A DNA stretch of 64,000 nucleotides. It comes from Endocalyx cinctus (lineage: Eukaryota > Ascomycota > Sordariomycetes > Amphisphaeriales > Apiosporaceae). Location: positions 1,494,556-1,558,555 of the forward strand of contig BCKC01000010.1 of NCBI GenBank assembly GCA_001600455.1. The letters are read 5' to 3'. The position numbers were made by a program, and so were the translations under genes. Positions 1 through 13,606 of this stretch are shown here, in pieces. The notes below the pieces were generated by a model. The model ran no database searches. It saw nothing but the letters and a program-made list of their open reading frames with translations, and had not been told where the DNA came from. Numbering within the stretch: the first letter of the stretch is position 1; each line of letters begins with the position of its first letter.

Positions 1-3000
1 GGGGGGGGGTTACAAAAACAGAAAGACTCGGGTTCTTTATTTTATCAAACGCCGTTCCGGGCGATGAACATGCAAGATCCTTGGGAATCGACTGTTCAAC
101 GGGATATATGGTCAGAAAACCCCAGGATAAGTTGGGTAAGTATTATAAGGGCAGAGAGGAGAAGAAAATAAAAAGGAATGCGACTTTCGGCATTATTGGC
201 TGGACAGTGTCCAAATTGGGGGAAGGGGGACACGGAAAAACTACTCCTCCCCAACCACCGTCTTTCCGGGGAACAGAGTCATGAGAAAGACGGCATACGA
301 AGAAAGTAAGGGTCGAAGTGTTGGCGATGATCGTTTTCTTGGTGGCGAGACAAATATTGATAATCGGAATAAAAGAAAAAGAGAGAAGAGGTTGTTAGTT
401 CATGCCGGACGGATGTTGGTCGGTGCGAGGGCGCGCGAGTATGGGAGCTCGTACGAAAGGGAGAGATAGAATTTTGATTGATTACCTGAGTCGTGGTGTT
501 TGAATCACACAAGGACCGAACTGAGACCGATATTCCGTTTTTCTTTTCTCGTCTGTCGATGTATCTATCTGCTTGGGTCTAGGGGACCATGACCCCCGAC
601 CTATTCACTTTTGCTGATAGTAACTTAATATGTATGTTTCACTTATACGGGGGAGAGGCGGAGGGAGAGGAAAGTATGTACATACGTACGTAGATCGAGG
701 TAGGGCAATAATACGTAAGCCTTTACACTTTTCGATGCATCTATTCATTAAAGTAACGGAGGTCATGTCAAGCCTCGTTCCGACCTCGAGCAGGTGATAT
801 TTTTTTTTCTCTCTCCCTACGAAATATTACTTTTCATCCATTTATTCCTGATTGGTTTTTTTCTTTGGTGGCGACGACGATGGACGGACGGGTAACACTC
901 CTTGCGCCTCCTTCTTTCTCCCTCTTTATCTCATATATGCAGCGAGTTTAAGGTTCTATGGTAGTACAGCATATTCCGAATGTGGGTAAGGAGGGCGCAC
1001 CGGGCCGAGGCAAGGAGAATTTAATACACACAGAGAGGGGAGGGAGGGGATAGAGAGAGGACAAAGCCGCTTTTTTTTTGTGCTAAAGGTTCCGTACATA
1101 TACGCGTTACGTACGCAATTAAAAGCCTCCTGGTAGTAGTAGTCACTTGTCCCGGACGGAGGTGGGATGGGAATGCCTCGCATCGGCCGTGCGAGCGTCA
1201 GTGTAATGAACGGCTGATTTTTTTTTTCTTTCTTTCTAGTCGTTTTGATTTTACTTGTGATCCGCCTCCTATACTCTCCCCCCTTTAAAATTTTGGGTTG
1301 AGCCTGCTTAATTCCTCGCCTTTCATTATGTACATTATGAAAGATAAAACGGAATAAAATATCCGGTTGAAAGATCTGCTGCGTACAACATGAAATATAT
1401 ATGTACATGTGCGCCATGTGTACGCGGGTGTTACGTGTCAACGAAATTTACGATATGCAGGCTTTTTTTCTGTTTTATTTCTCTCCTTCTCTCCCACCGT
1501 CGTTTATCATCGGGGTTCCACTTCGACGAGAAATAGACTTCGAAACCCGCGATGAAACGAAACTTCAGGTGATAGATAGATCGATCATATTACCAATATG
1601 ACATACAAGAGAAATCCAAATACCAAAAGATCGGCGAAACGGTGGTTCGTAAAGGCCGCTTAGGTCCATTGGAGAATACCGTTATTTTTATTTTTTATTT
1701 ATTTGCCCCTCTAGTGGGAGAAGAAATACGAGTTCGGTTCTTGAACCTGTAGGCGTGAAAACCACCTAACCTAGGAGATAAGATATCAAGAGTATTCAAG
1801 ATGGTACCTGATCTGGACCGATACGTAGACTAGCCCTAGTAGAAGATAAAAAAGAAGATGAGAGGTTCTAGTATAATATGTCATAAATTTTTGTTTTGCT
1901 TTGGCATGTCGATCTGTGGCGACTGTTGCTCCCTCTCTTCTCACTTCCATAAATAATAATAATAATAATAAATAAAAAGTTACTAGCTAAACAGAATACG
2001 AGGTAAATTACCAACTTGGCAAGTTCATATAAGGTTTCACGTAGGCGTAGTCTTAACCTTAGAATGGAGGAAGAGATGCGGCTCGCCTATTAACCCGTTT
2101 GATTTGCTCAGGGAAGATATCTTGTATCGCCTGCACTAAATAGATTGTGGCGTTTTCGGTGATCGTTCATTCATTCATCCAGTCATTCATTAATTTATTC
2201 AATCACTTTATTTACGCTAGAATGGTTGAATAAGTCGAAGCTGAAGCGAAACTGAAGCTGAAATTGAAGTCGTAGACTAGGACAAAAAATAAGAATAGCA
2301 TATCAAACAAATGATGTCAATTATCTTCTTGGTCTATACACTACTGAAGATCTATAGTAGCATCGTATACTACTACCGTAGTGTGGTGTTTTCGTTTCTA
2401 TTAATATAATATACAATTCAGCTATTCGGCTGCGGGTTTCCTTGTAATATTCGACATTAAATTGTACACGGACTGACGGATTACTACGTAAACGCTTAAT
2501 TATGCTCTAAATATCCTAGAGAACACGCTATATTTTGTCCCCTAGAGCCTGATAATTAGTGTACTATACTATGTACATGTACTATATATCCCTTTATTAT
2601 ATTTTTATTAGGTATGGTTGTATAATCTCCTACACTAAATGGACCTGCAGTAAACTAGGTACAACCGTACACTACCCACTAATCCAAGTTTACGGTACAC
2701 CTTATTTTTTTTTTTTTTTTTTATTGACTGGTAATCCTCCAATATAGTAACTATCACGATTATCATCACACTTTGTTCCAAGATGCTCAGGATATTAGCT
2801 TTGAATAAGAACGTTACCCGTCAAAGTTTCCTTGATATTTTATAACCACTATGATAATTCATAATTCATAATTCTAGTTTTTGAGACCATCGGTATCTCG
2901 GCGTCTTCTTATTTGAATAAGATACTTATCTAGGCTTTCTAGTAGGCTTCTAGTAGGGTTTTGAAAGTCTGTGCTTTTTTTCTTTTCTTTTCTTTTTTGA

Positions 3001-4369
3001 TATATCGTTTTTTTCCCCCGTGTTTTCTTGGGATAGTTATTCGTGGCGAATGCAGCTGCGGTTATCGTCTACAAGAAACATCCGCTTAATAGTCGTAACG
3101 AGATAACTAACCTAGATGTAGATGTAAATGTACGGTGAAAACGCGTTCAAGTATGTTTACGTATCCCGCATCATCCAGTTAAAAGAGATCAGAGTACGAC
3201 TTCCCCATCTCGAGAGGACGATCCACGATGCCCGTCGGAAGCACGACGTCTAGCTTTGAAGCAAGTAAGAGTGACTGTGATGATGTGGCTAATGCTTTTA
3301 ATTATCAAACAGTTACATGACCAACGTCGTTTGGACCAGTTCGCGCGTTGAACTAAGCCGATACGATACTATATACTATACTAATGTATGTACTCAGGCG
3401 TTCAACATAAATCATAGTAATTAATTGCATGCTAATTAATCTACCTGCATGTACCGTACAGCTATCACATATGTCCCTTACTCATGTTTTCACTCGATGA
3501 TCTTTGTATCTTATTTTTTTGTATTTAATTTTATAATCATCCTATGAAGTCATGAATAAATCCTTAAGAAATAAAGACAAGGGATAAAAAGAATTTAGGT
3601 TCAGGTCCAATAAGACCTAGACTTATTTTCAGCAGCGTATCCCTACCCTACCAATTTATCATTTCAGCTTGCTTTTAAGTCTTATTCCTTTTCTGGGGCC
3701 GCTGGAATGCGGTCAGAAAATCTGACTTGATAACCAATACGCAGTATACTTGAAATGAAAAGCACCAATCGGCAGCAAGGAATAGTAACCTGCGAGTAAC
3801 ACGCTAATCAGACAGATCTTACAAGAAAGAGGCTTATAGCTTATACCATTCGACGTCAATATGAAGATCATTATCCTTATGGGATTTCATTTTTAGGGAT
3901 TTCCACAATTTGCAGTACCATATGTACGTTTATGGATCTCAGCTGTGCCTTTTCTTGTCGTGCAAGGGTAGCCATCCTTTATCCTTCAACAGCCCACCTC
4001 CAAAATGAGCGATCGCCGTACCGGTCCCAAAGTCCTGCGGCTACTCTTTTTTTGTTTCCCCCCTACCTGCAACACTCAGGTAGTGTAGGTCACTTGGTGA
4101 CTGACTGGATACGCAGGTGCGGGTTGCGTCAGGTACGTAGTTACACTCTTTCATCGCCGAACACCGTCTATGCCGGTTCAATCCCAGTAGCTTCGAAGTC
4201 TTTCATATTACGTTATTATGGGACATATCTTACCCTCCTATCCCATTTTCATATTATATATATATACGAAGGATGGCTCGTCTTAATTTTACGTTTATGT
4301 TGTTACTTTTGTTTCTATTTTCCTTTCAACCCTCTTTTGTGATCTCTTAATCCCGTGATCCGTTCCAAG
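1..4369. other. Intergenic region, no gene recognised
   Basis: No open frame here looks like a conserved protein and no convincing exon chain is visible. The stretch is AT-rich, with simple sequence such as an AAT run near 1950-1970 and a T run at about 2705-2722. The last 120 bp are the 5' flank of the multicopper oxidase, with a TATATATATA run near 4256-4266. The window opens with a run of nine or more G. Confidence 0.6.
4256..4266 (+). promoter_or_regulatory. Possible TATA element of the multicopper oxidase gene
   Basis: An alternating TA run lies about 105 bp upstream of the ATG at 4370, a plausible core-promoter position. The call rests only on sequence and position. Confidence 0.3.
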
Positions 4370-6449
4370 ATGAAGCCATCAATAAGTCTTATCTCATCTT
4401 TACTTTTTCTACAGCCGTGCCTGGCTTTCAACGCCGTGGTTCACGACAGCTCCTGGCAACCCGACTACGTGCTGTACATAACAGAAGAAGATTTGACTAT
4501 AGATTGCGAGACGCGCTCGTCGGTCGTCTATAATGGCACATCTCCGGGGCCGCCACTATACTTTAAGGAAGGTCAGACTACCTGGGTCAGAGTGTACAAT
4601 CACTTAGCGGATCTAAACGTTACGACGGTAATTAATTCCCGGGACCCACACGAAGATAAGCCGTAAGATTTTTTGTGCTGACCAGATTCTCTAGCATTGG
4701 CACGGACTAACTATGCGTACCGCCCCATTTTCTGATGGAACTCCCACCGTGGCCCAGTGGCCCATCGCGCCGGGCCAATTTTTCGACTACGAGATCCACC
4801 CGGAAATCGGAGATGCCGGCTCGTATTTTTACCACTCCCACGTCGGATTTCAAGCCGCGACGGCCCACGGCCCCTTGGTCGTGGATGACGCTGTGTCGCC
4901 GCCTTATGAGTACGATGATGATTTGATGATCTTCTTCGGTGATTACTATAACAAGTCGGACGAGGAAATCGTAACCGGTCTCGAATCGATTCCCTTCAAA
5001 TGGTCCGGTGAGCCGACTGCTCTCCTCTTTAACCAGCAATCCGGAACGGCTTCTTTCGGCGACAATGTAGACGACTCTTGTAAACCTTCCATTATCAACG
5101 TGGATCCTGGAAAAACTTATCGCGTTAGATTTATCAGCGGCGTCGCTATCTCTTACACGCAAATAGCCATCGAGGGACACTCGGATCTGAAGATCATCAG
5201 CGCCGACGGTTATTACACCAAACCCGCCTCGGCGGATCACATTCAACTCGGAGCCGGACAACGATTCGATGCGCTCATCACCATGAAGACGCAAGCGGAG
5301 CTCGATTCCGAGGGCAAGTGTGATTTCTGGATCCGGTACGAGAGTCGTGGACGGTCAGTCGATGTCGGCGGGTATGCTCTGCTGCAGTATAACACGAACG
5401 ACAACAGCACTGCTTCATCTAAGAGATCAGAGGTACGCAGGGGAGGAGAAACGCGAAGAGGTGGAACTGGAAAGGGAGGCAAGCGAACGCCGCCTCAGCA
5501 GAACCCCAGCAAATCCCCTGTCTCGATACCCTCCGATGACGAGCTTCCGAGCTGGATGGAGTACACGCTCGAGTCGCTGTACCCTCAGGATTTCCCGACC
5601 CTCGACGAGGTCACGCGTACCGTTTACATCACCGTCTCTCAAGGTATCCTTAACGGTTCTTACACAGACAATACGGTGACGGGATCATTGGTGTGGGAGT
5701 AAGTTTTTCTCTATCATGATCTTTTTCGAGACTCACATTTCCTTACCTTTTCTTTCTAACTTTTTTTTTTAGGCAAAACGACTTGTCGTGGACCGAAGAC
5801 TACGCCGAAGACCACTACGCGCCGTACCTGATCCAAGCGTACTCGGAGGGCCGCACGCCCGACTACGACGCGGCGCTGAAGAACAAGGGCTGGGACCCGT
5901 CGACGAGCGCGTTCCCGGCCAACGTGGGCGAGGTCCTGGACATCGTGTGGCTCAGCAACTCGGGCCCCACGGGCGGGTTCGAGTTCCACCCCATGCACGC
6001 GCACGGCGAGCACTACTTCGACCTCGGCTCCGGCTCCGGCACGTACGACGCCGTGGAGAACGAGAAGAAGTTCTCGGGAGGTTATACCCCCGCTAGGCGC
6101 GATACCACGATGCTGCCCCGCTACAAGTCCAAGGGGGATGTCGACGAGACGGACGGATGGAGGGCGTGGCGTATCAGGGTCACGGACGATAATGTCGGTG
6201 CTTGGATGATGCATTGCCATATCCTGCAACATATGATCATGGGTGAGTGCTCTTCTTTTTTCTCCCAAAAAAAAAAAAAAAACAATTCTAATACGGCGTA
6301 TAGGTATGTCCACCGTCTGGGTTTTCGGTGACGCGGCAGCGATCCTAAAAGAAATTCCCGAGCCGTATGTGGCTGGATATCTCACGTACGGCGGCAGTGC
6401 TTACGGCAGCGAAACCAATGATCCTTTGGTCATAGAATTCTATTCATAG
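4370..6449 (+). CDS. Secreted multicopper oxidase, ascorbate-oxidase/laccase-like
   Basis: Blue copper oxidase that couples one-electron oxidation of a substrate to reduction of O2 to water; substrate not predictable. Exons 4370-4627, 4695-5698, 5773-6242, 6304-6449 give 625 residues. The introns (67, 74, 61 bp) have GT-AG ends, and CTGAC or CTAATAC branch points are visible in the first and third. The start is the ATG at 4370, giving a signal peptide of about 19 residues. All four copper motifs are present: HWHG created exactly at the first splice junction (4695), HSH near 4840, HPMHAHG near 5988 and HCHILQHM near 6211. The residue ten after the HCH cysteine is Met, completed at the last junction, as in ascorbate oxidases. 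Exon 2 carries an Arg/Gly-rich insert (5433-5498) that could be an unspliced 66-bp intron. Family assignment is firm; ascorbate oxidase rather than laccase is likely. Confidence 0.9.
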
Positions 6450-7966
6450 AAAACGATCATTATTCCCGGATATCTTCTCCATTCGTCCTCTATCATTCGC
6501 TTACCTGAATCGCGCCAATTCTCCAGAATTACCTATCATGAAAGCGTTACACGTATCTATAATATCATAATTTACTATTAATATGACCGTTGCCACCACT
6601 CAATATTTCTCGACAATCGCTACTTCTTCCACTTCTACATATTGCCCTATATTATCGATTAGCACACGCAGACACGAATATTCGGCGTATTCCTTTATTT
6701 TTTTGATATTATCACTTTTTTTCAAGGAGGCAGATAAGAGATCCGAACTCGAGGTTTCACGCCTGTCTATCTTTCGGATTTCTTATCTTGGTTATCATGT
6801 TCTATCGTGGGAAATTAAAAAAAAAAAAATATGGATGATGCGGTACAGGGGGAGGGGAAAAGGGAATCCGGACGAGAATCACGTTTGCATAGAATCAAGC
6901 GTAGACGGAGTTACTCTATATTGAAATAGATCAAAAATTATTTGCACAACTCTTTTTTTTACATGGACTTCTTCGTGACAAAAGAAAATGACCAACGAAA
7001 CGTTCTTCAAAAATATCTCGCAAAAGCAAGTCTCAATATGAAACCTTCGTCTTTACCCATGTGCCAAATACGTCGTGTATGTGTATTTGATCTGACGTTA
7101 TACACGAACACTCGGTCCGACTGGGGTGATACGGGTATGTACGGATAGTACAGATGTGTTGGTGATGGGCGAGATTGATGGGCATAATTTAAACCCGGGC
7201 TGGTAGGTGAGATGATGTCAAGTCAGAATGCGTTTTTTTTTTTTTTTCGTCATGACAACATCCTGTCAGACATCATTCACCAACTTTCTTGAAGTGCAAT
7301 ATAATATCTTCCAAAGTTTCTTTTGCCCCGTAATTGGATCTAAATGTAACAGACTTGTCTAGCGATAATGAGTCAGTTACCTAAGCTTAAACATGAGGCA
7401 TGTAAATATGACGGGCGACGTGCATGCGAGTCAAAAAAGTTGAGTTCGGCTTAACGACCTTGGAACACGTGGGCTTTTGAAACCGAAATGTTTGGAACTG
7501 CACACGTCAAATAGTCCGAGACATCGAGTATAACGTATCACGATTTAATGGAGATGAGTTTAATTATGGTTATTGAGTCACTTGGAAGGTTAGGTTTAGG
7601 CCATACCTATCTCGTCTTTTCTTTTCGATAGGCGTTGTCGAAGAGGACGTCACTTCAGGTTACCCTGTTTATTATCTTTTTCTTCTTCTCGAATATGACT
7701 CTAGATCTATCGAGGGGTCCTGCGGCCTTCGTCCAATAGACATGAATGCCAGCCCCCCCTTTTCCCCAGGGGTATCGCGTAACCCCTCAAATTTTACCCA
7801 GAAAGTGGAATGAAAGACTTCCAGAGCATAAATGTACCGTGCTGACACTTTACACCTCGAGATACAAGATAGTTTCTCTCGAAGTATCTCCATGTTTCCC
7901 AAGTAGTAACAAGACCAGTCAAAGGTATATCCCCCCCCCCCTTCCGCGGGGTTCAACACAACCCCA
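6450..7966. other. Intergenic region between two genes ending toward each other
   Basis: This is the shared 3' flank of the oxidase and the membrane protein that converge on it. It contains A and T homopolymers (near 6819-6829 and 7233-7247) and short frames without recognisable similarity. No gene is called. Confidence 0.6.
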
Positions 7967-8560
7967 TCACGCCGCCAAGCGAGCACGCAGCTGTCTCGTC
8001 AACACTTCGTACCGCCCGATGAGGACCCTCAAGTCCATCACTCGTTTCCGCAAGGTAAGACCGACCAAGCAAGCGACGCCGCTCATGATCAGGAAAAACA
8101 AGATCATGGCCGTCGCGAAATTGACCAGCCTGCAACTGCAGTACTCATCCTCCGCCGACCTCGCCGCCAGTTTCGATTCATCCCTCCTTCCTATTCCTCC
8201 GGTTACTCTTCCACCGTTCTCTTCCAGTTGGCGTTTTACCGGGGGGAAAGCTCTCGGGCCCGGATCACCGCCGACGAGCGGGTTCGCGGGCGCGGGCCGA
8301 TCCTGAACCGGGTCGTAGTACTTGTAGGATTGGGGGTAGGAGTAGTCGTAGGCGATGGGGGAGGAAGGAATGGGAGGAAGGATAGTATTAGGAGTAGTAA
8401 TAGTAGTGGTAGAAGAAGTAGAAGGGCTGGTATAGACGCCTAACCAGCAGAAGATAGACAGCGCTAGAATGATCTGTCCGACGCAGACAATGGCGGCGAT
8501 GAGGATGGGTAGCCGGAGTTCCTGCGGTCGGAGGATGGGGAGAAAGCGTGAAGACGGCAT
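7967..8560 (-). CDS. Hypothetical two-span membrane protein
   Basis: Single-exon frame of 197 residues from the ATG at 8560. Hydrophobic segments lie at about residues 17-42 and 145-170. Between them is a Ser/Thr/Pro-rich loop (about 44-140) with a Tyr-rich patch near 71-82 (YDYSYP) and a dibasic KR at 109-110. A CSC motif precedes the second span, and the C-terminal 27 residues are basic and probably cytosolic, such as LRKR and RLRARL. I do not recognise the family. The coding look (GC-rich third positions, two clean spans, no stop) supports a real gene. No function is proposed. Confidence 0.6.
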   Translation of the reverse strand: MPSSRFLPILRPQELRLPILIAAIVCVGQIILALSIFCWLGVYTSPSTSSTTTITTPNTILPPIPSSPIAYDYSYPQSYKYYDPVQDRPAPANPLVGGDPGPRAFPPVKRQLEENGGRVTGGIGRRDESKLAARSAEDEYCSCRLVNFATAMILFFLIMSGVACLVGLTLRKRVMDLRVLIGRYEVLTRQLRARLAA

Positions 8561-9725
8561 TTTTTATTTTTTATTTTTTTAACACCCTTTCCCGAGTTCG
8601 GATCTTCTTTTCTTTTTTTCTTCCCTTCTCTCGATAAGGGGTATCGCTGGGCTGGGTCCGTCTCGTGAAGGGTTCGGTGATAAATGCAAGTGGTCTTATT
8701 TTTTTTCTTTTCTTTTTCCCTCTTCGCGAAATACAGTTGGAGATAGGATACAGCCGAGTAAATGATGAAGATTACTGTTCGATTTTCCTCTTAATTTGCC
8801 GTTCAAAGGGATGGGTCGAGGTAACCTGGGCTACAAACCCAGGGCGATGGATGCAGTCGCTGAACCGATATGGCTATTTTGACAGGTGCAATGCTGATAG
8901 ATTGATTAGTAGAAAAATAAAATACCCAACCCAAGAGGGTGAAAAGAGGTAAAATAGTATTTCTTCGAGAGTGAGACTCACTGTTTCTTAATGTGTATTT
9001 TAGTATTTTGTGGGAATGTAGGCGGCTTGACTTCTGTAGGTCTGAGGGTAACAAGGCGTTTATGTGGCATTAGGTGTGCGTGCATTGGTTAATCAGGACG
9101 CACATTTACCGCTGTACAGAAAGAAATGGTGGATGATTGAGGAGAATTAGATGATTAAATGATCGAATTGGCAAATAGTATCAAATAGATTGATTAAGGG
9201 AACTCAAGTATGAGGATTGTTTGTCTCTTTTTTTTTTTTGATCCTAACTATGGGCCAGTCATAGAGGGTGGATTTTCAACTTGATCTAATGGATATGTAC
9301 AACTCGAATCACAGAATGTTCAACAAGAATTAGCGACTCATTTCACTGTCATGTTTAGCCCGTATGAATTCTCATGTTATGTAAACGCATTCATATCGAT
9401 ACCCTCGGTGTGATAATGAATGCATACATCTTGATTGTGCGCGCCGAGACCCTTCCCGCCGGCCATCTTACTTTCATCGGAAAGAATATAGTGACCGACT
9501 GTGCCCATAATGAAATGCGAAAGCCAAATAATCAAACGCCAAACCTAATGCAATAATATGCCTCTGTGCGGTCTTCTATCACGTCTAAATCCGCTCTAAA
9601 TAAGATACCGCCTCTATGAAATTAAACAGGATAAGTAGAAGAAAAAAATCCCCGCCACCCTAAATTGTGAATAATTTTATGCTGAAAGTAATAAACGGCG
9701 CGCCTCAATCCTCGAAACTATTTTC
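8561..9725. other. Intergenic region, no gene recognised
   Basis: The interval lies between the start of the membrane protein and the end of the MFS transporter, both on the minus strand. It is AT-rich with T tracts (8563-8580, 8699-8719, 9228-9239). I see no exon chain, RNA gene or repeat family. Confidence 0.6.
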
Positions 9726-11474
9726 TTAAACTCTAACAGCGAGCTTCAAGCCCACTAACTTAGTCCTGCTGGCCGCCAGCCAAACGAGGCCGACCGTGAG
9801 TGCGGCGCCGCAGAAGATCTGAAGGCCGAGGTAAGTGCCGTCCTGCGCCGAGACGATGGCTCCCCCGATAGGGGGGCCGATAAGGGCGCCGATCGAGGCT
9901 AGGAGGAGGACGACGCCGTTCCGGGTCCCGATCTCGCGCAGGTCGCTGATCTGGGCGACGACGGGCGGTATCAGGGAGATGATCCCGCCCGAGGTAAAAC
10001 CGAAGACGGCGCCGAAGACGATCGTCGTCGCGGCCGAATGGCCCGGTATCCACAGCGCGAAGGTGATGATGGCCGAGAGGGCGACCACGAGTATGATCAT
10101 GTTGTACCGCCCGATGCGGTCGCCGACGAAGCCGGGGAGGATACGCCCCGGTATGCTAATTAGGAGAAAAGGGTATGTCAGTTTTTTTTTTCTTGGCGTG
10201 AAATATTACATGCATAGGAGAGTGGAAAGGATTTGACAGCATACCTCACGGCGTTTAAGATCGGCAGCAAGTAAGGAACTAGCACATCAGAGACACCTTG
10301 CTCTTTAGCCTGAAGGTTTAAGTAATCTAGTGCGCGGAAATAACCCTGCGTTAGTAAAAAGCCAATCTTATTAGTTCCAAGACAGTGTTCAGGGCACGTA
10401 CTAAAGGGTAAATACAGTCCCGCAAAAACGAAGAAGCAGCCGGCGACAACGAGCATCAAGTTGACGTCCCTTAAAGGGCGGGTATAGTCCTCCATTCTCA
10501 AAGGCTTCGGGCGCGGCGGCAGGCGAGATTTCACGGTGAGGCAGCTGAAGGTGAGGAGGGCGAGGAAGATGAAGGCGAGGGTGCGCATGGTCCAGGGAAA
10601 GCCGATGCGCGGGATCAGGTGGTTCATCATGATGGGCAGCACGACGCCGCCCAAGGAGGAGCCGGACACGACGATGCCGAGGGCGGCCGCTCGCCGTTTG
10701 AAGAACCATCCGAGAACCGAGTTCGTCGCGCACGTGAAGATGGCGCCGCCGCCGATGGGCGCGAACACGCCCTGCGATAGGATGAATTGGTAGTACTCGG
10801 TCGATAGGGACACGAACATGAGTCCCAATACGTAGACTAAGGTGCCGAAGATCATGAGGTAACGAGGACCGTAGCTGTCGTAGATACGACCCATCTGCGA
10901 GGTGTTGTCATATATTGTTAGTTTTGTTACGATTACTATGCCTAAGAGAAGGAAAGAAAAAGCGAACTTCATCACTCACGATAAAATTTGTTCCCGTCGT
11001 GAAAAAGACCTGTAACGACGTGATCCAGGTAATAGTAGAAGACGAGTAATCCGACAAGGGTCCGTTGACGTAGTATTCGACGAAGACACCAACGCAGTTA
11101 TTCAACCCGAAGCCGCAGAAGAGGACGAACCAGCCTCCGGCGACGACCAGCCAAGCCTCGAGCCCGCCGTCGGGGAAGTCAGCAGGGTTGAAACCTCCCT
11201 GGGCCGGCGCCTCGGCCGGTTGCTGTTGCTGAGTCGGCTGATCTTTTTCGCCAACTTCGTCGTGCGCTTGTTGGACGAACCCTCCCCTCTCCATATCGGC
11301 CAAGATGACGTTTTCCGGCTCCGGGAACATGTTCCCGTTGGTGGATTTCTGCTGCGACGGGATCCGCTCGAGTTCCATCGTCGTCTGCCGCGAGAGGGAA
11401 CGACCCGACACCGTCGCCGACGACGATCCTGGCTCCAGCTCCGTCATTTTTTCTTGTTTCTTTTCTTCAGCCAT
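9726..11474 (-). CDS. MFS transporter, monocarboxylate (MCT/MCH) type
   Basis: Twelve-span plasma-membrane permease of the fungal monocarboxylate porter family; the real substrate may differ. Exons (minus strand) are 11474-10980, 10894-10402, 10326-10245 and 10155-9726, giving 499 residues. The introns are 85, 75 and 89 bp. The 75-bp intron (10327-10401) is a multiple of three without stops, so a naive translation reads through it; splicing it restores the family motif [13 protein letters not shown]. The N-terminal 100 residues or so are a soluble Gln/Ser-rich cytosolic tail, followed by [10 protein letters not shown] at the first span. Later landmarks are [10 protein letters not shown] in the first half and [16 protein letters not shown] followed by GDRIGRYN in the second half. 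There is no cognate metabolic gene next to it. Confidence 0.88.
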
Positions 11475-13606
11475 CTTTTTTCCACCCCCTTGGAATTTTA
11501 ATTGTAAAGTTGGAACCTAGGGTTGGAAAAGAAAAATCTGTCGTCGATATTGCCGACCTTATTCGCCGCGGACGGTCAATTGTTGAGATGCGATATTTGA
11601 GTGTCTTACTTTTATTATTTCTTTTTTTTTAACATCCACACCCCAGGATATCACCTCATTCAAGATGGCCGTCTTTGAGGAGAGATACTATCTTCATATA
11701 GAACAAAGAGATACCAATTCCGTTTCCTACGCTAAATTCGGGCAAATGATGTCTTCAGGCTATATTTCATTTATTTCCGATATCTACGAGCTCATGTCGG
11801 ACTCGTTCGGATTTCGAGAAGGGCGCCAGCGAGGAGCGTGGCTGATAGTGTTGATCTAATATTTTAGCTCTCGGTGCCTGAGAATAAGATGGAAGAAAGT
11901 TATTTTTTGAGTTGAATAAAACTGTTATTTCGTCATGGAAAGTGATTCTTTTTTTTTTCCTCGAAGGAAAAAAAAGAAAGAAAGGAAAAGGGAATATTTG
12001 GATGCATTAATTGGTATAGGGGGCAAAGAGAACCCGCATTTAAACTCCTGACAAACACTCGGCTTTTGAAATTAGAAGCCCGAGTAAGTTACACGACAAC
12101 ATAATAGCCAAGGAGGAGGGGGTTAGTATGGATGGATATAATATAGATGTCGTGATAGCAATTGAGGATAATTAGAGCTGGCCTCGGGAATAATGTCACC
12201 TATACGAAAGTAAACGCCGCCGCCATTAAAAGAAATCACCATGCAGTCATTACTATATAAAACCGGAATATCGCCAGTAAAATGGTTATTTAATCAAGAA
12301 GCCAATAAGCAAGAATATGATACTGTAAGCAGCTGGCAGCCTTCATGATTGAGCAAACATTATCAAGCTCTAACAAACTCTTGAGGATCCTCGGACCCGA
12401 GTATCTTAGTATACCACTTACGTGGTTCCTAAAATATTGAACCAACCATTTTCTACCTATCTGTCGAATATATAATAAAAATACACTACATACGTGCTGA
12501 ATTAGGGAAAAACAAGGGGAAGATCGTAACATGACCGATAGATGTACATATGCATCTTATATTGTCCTATAAAGAACACTACCAGATCTACACCTCATGC
12601 AGCATACTTGTATGTACAGTATCGAGCTGCTGGCGCCAAAAGCTTATGCGAAGCCGAGGTGCTTGCTGATCTTACCCGAATAGTCGGACCCGACAGGAGG
12701 GATCGTACCTAGCTGCGTGGTGACCCTGTTAGTCGTTTCGTCCATTGACTCGCATAGTGTAGAAATATATATATCTAATTGTTAGTTCCTCTCCCCCAGC
12801 TTTCGGTAGCCGACTGTCTCCATCTTTTCTTCATAGGCTGGTGGTCTAGGGTAGCTGGGCAGCTGGGTAGCTAGCTACAGGGAACCTTTCGGCATTAACC
12901 ATTGACGCGAAGCACCGAGGTGTCAAATTTTGTGGCTTGTTGTGGCATCCTTCTAATGTGAGGATACTTACCAATTACCCTAAACCCCTTGTGTTTTCTC
13001 TTGTTCGGAGGTAAGCAGACTGTAATCAATAGTTTTCATATAATCTAATATAGCCTTAATCCATCTTAGAAAATCTTTTGTCCTGCCGCCTGCTTAACTG
13101 TGGAAAGGACCCGGGCCCGAGCTTGTCTTCGGACCTCGGGTTTACGATCTTGGCCTAATTTCTATATTATTTTAGTCTTACAACAGAACATGACTGCGAC
13201 TCGAAAGGAAGCAGCTATGACAGGAGCCCTTTGATACGAGCTGAGATCAGATTATTATACTTGAAGTAAGTCATCGTGGTATGAGTGAGATGCGGTTGAA
13301 GTGAACTGCGCCTGCTTGACACATTATCTCGTCGCTGCAGAACGCAGGACGGAAAGGGGGTGAAAATTTGATAGTCGCGTACTTAGACGATCCAATATAT
13401 CTGAATATCTCATGGGTCATATTTTTTTATGTCTATTTACAAGGGAAATTCTTTGGCTTTCAGTGTGGTGGTTCGTCTTATCTATAGAATAATAGAATGA
13501 TAAAAATAACCTAAAAACGGTCTGCTAGTCGTACAAAGAGGAATGGCAGGAGAGAGATTTATCATATTATTATACATTACTGCATCCAGCTTGTTCGTTT
13601 TCTTCT
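11475..13606. other. Intergenic region, no gene recognised
   Basis: Flanked by the start of the MFS gene and the 3' end of AIM24. A short T-run/A-run hairpin (about 11947-11975, CCTCGAAGG at its centre) is the only structured element seen. Short frames such as 11665-11859 lack any family signal. Confidence 0.55.

Noticed and set aside
4079..4195. Possible tRNA from GGTTCAATCC and a D-arm-like TTGGTGAC
   Set aside because: The T stem has a mismatch and no acceptor stem can be drawn.
3932..4342. 136-codon plus-strand frame upstream of the oxidase
   Set aside because: No domain or signal peptide; its start is not near a promoter and the composition is not coding-like. It overlaps the presumed oxidase promoter.
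4707..5294. 195-codon minus-strand frame
   Set aside because: It is the antisense shadow of multicopper oxidase exon 2, whose copper motifs prove the plus strand.
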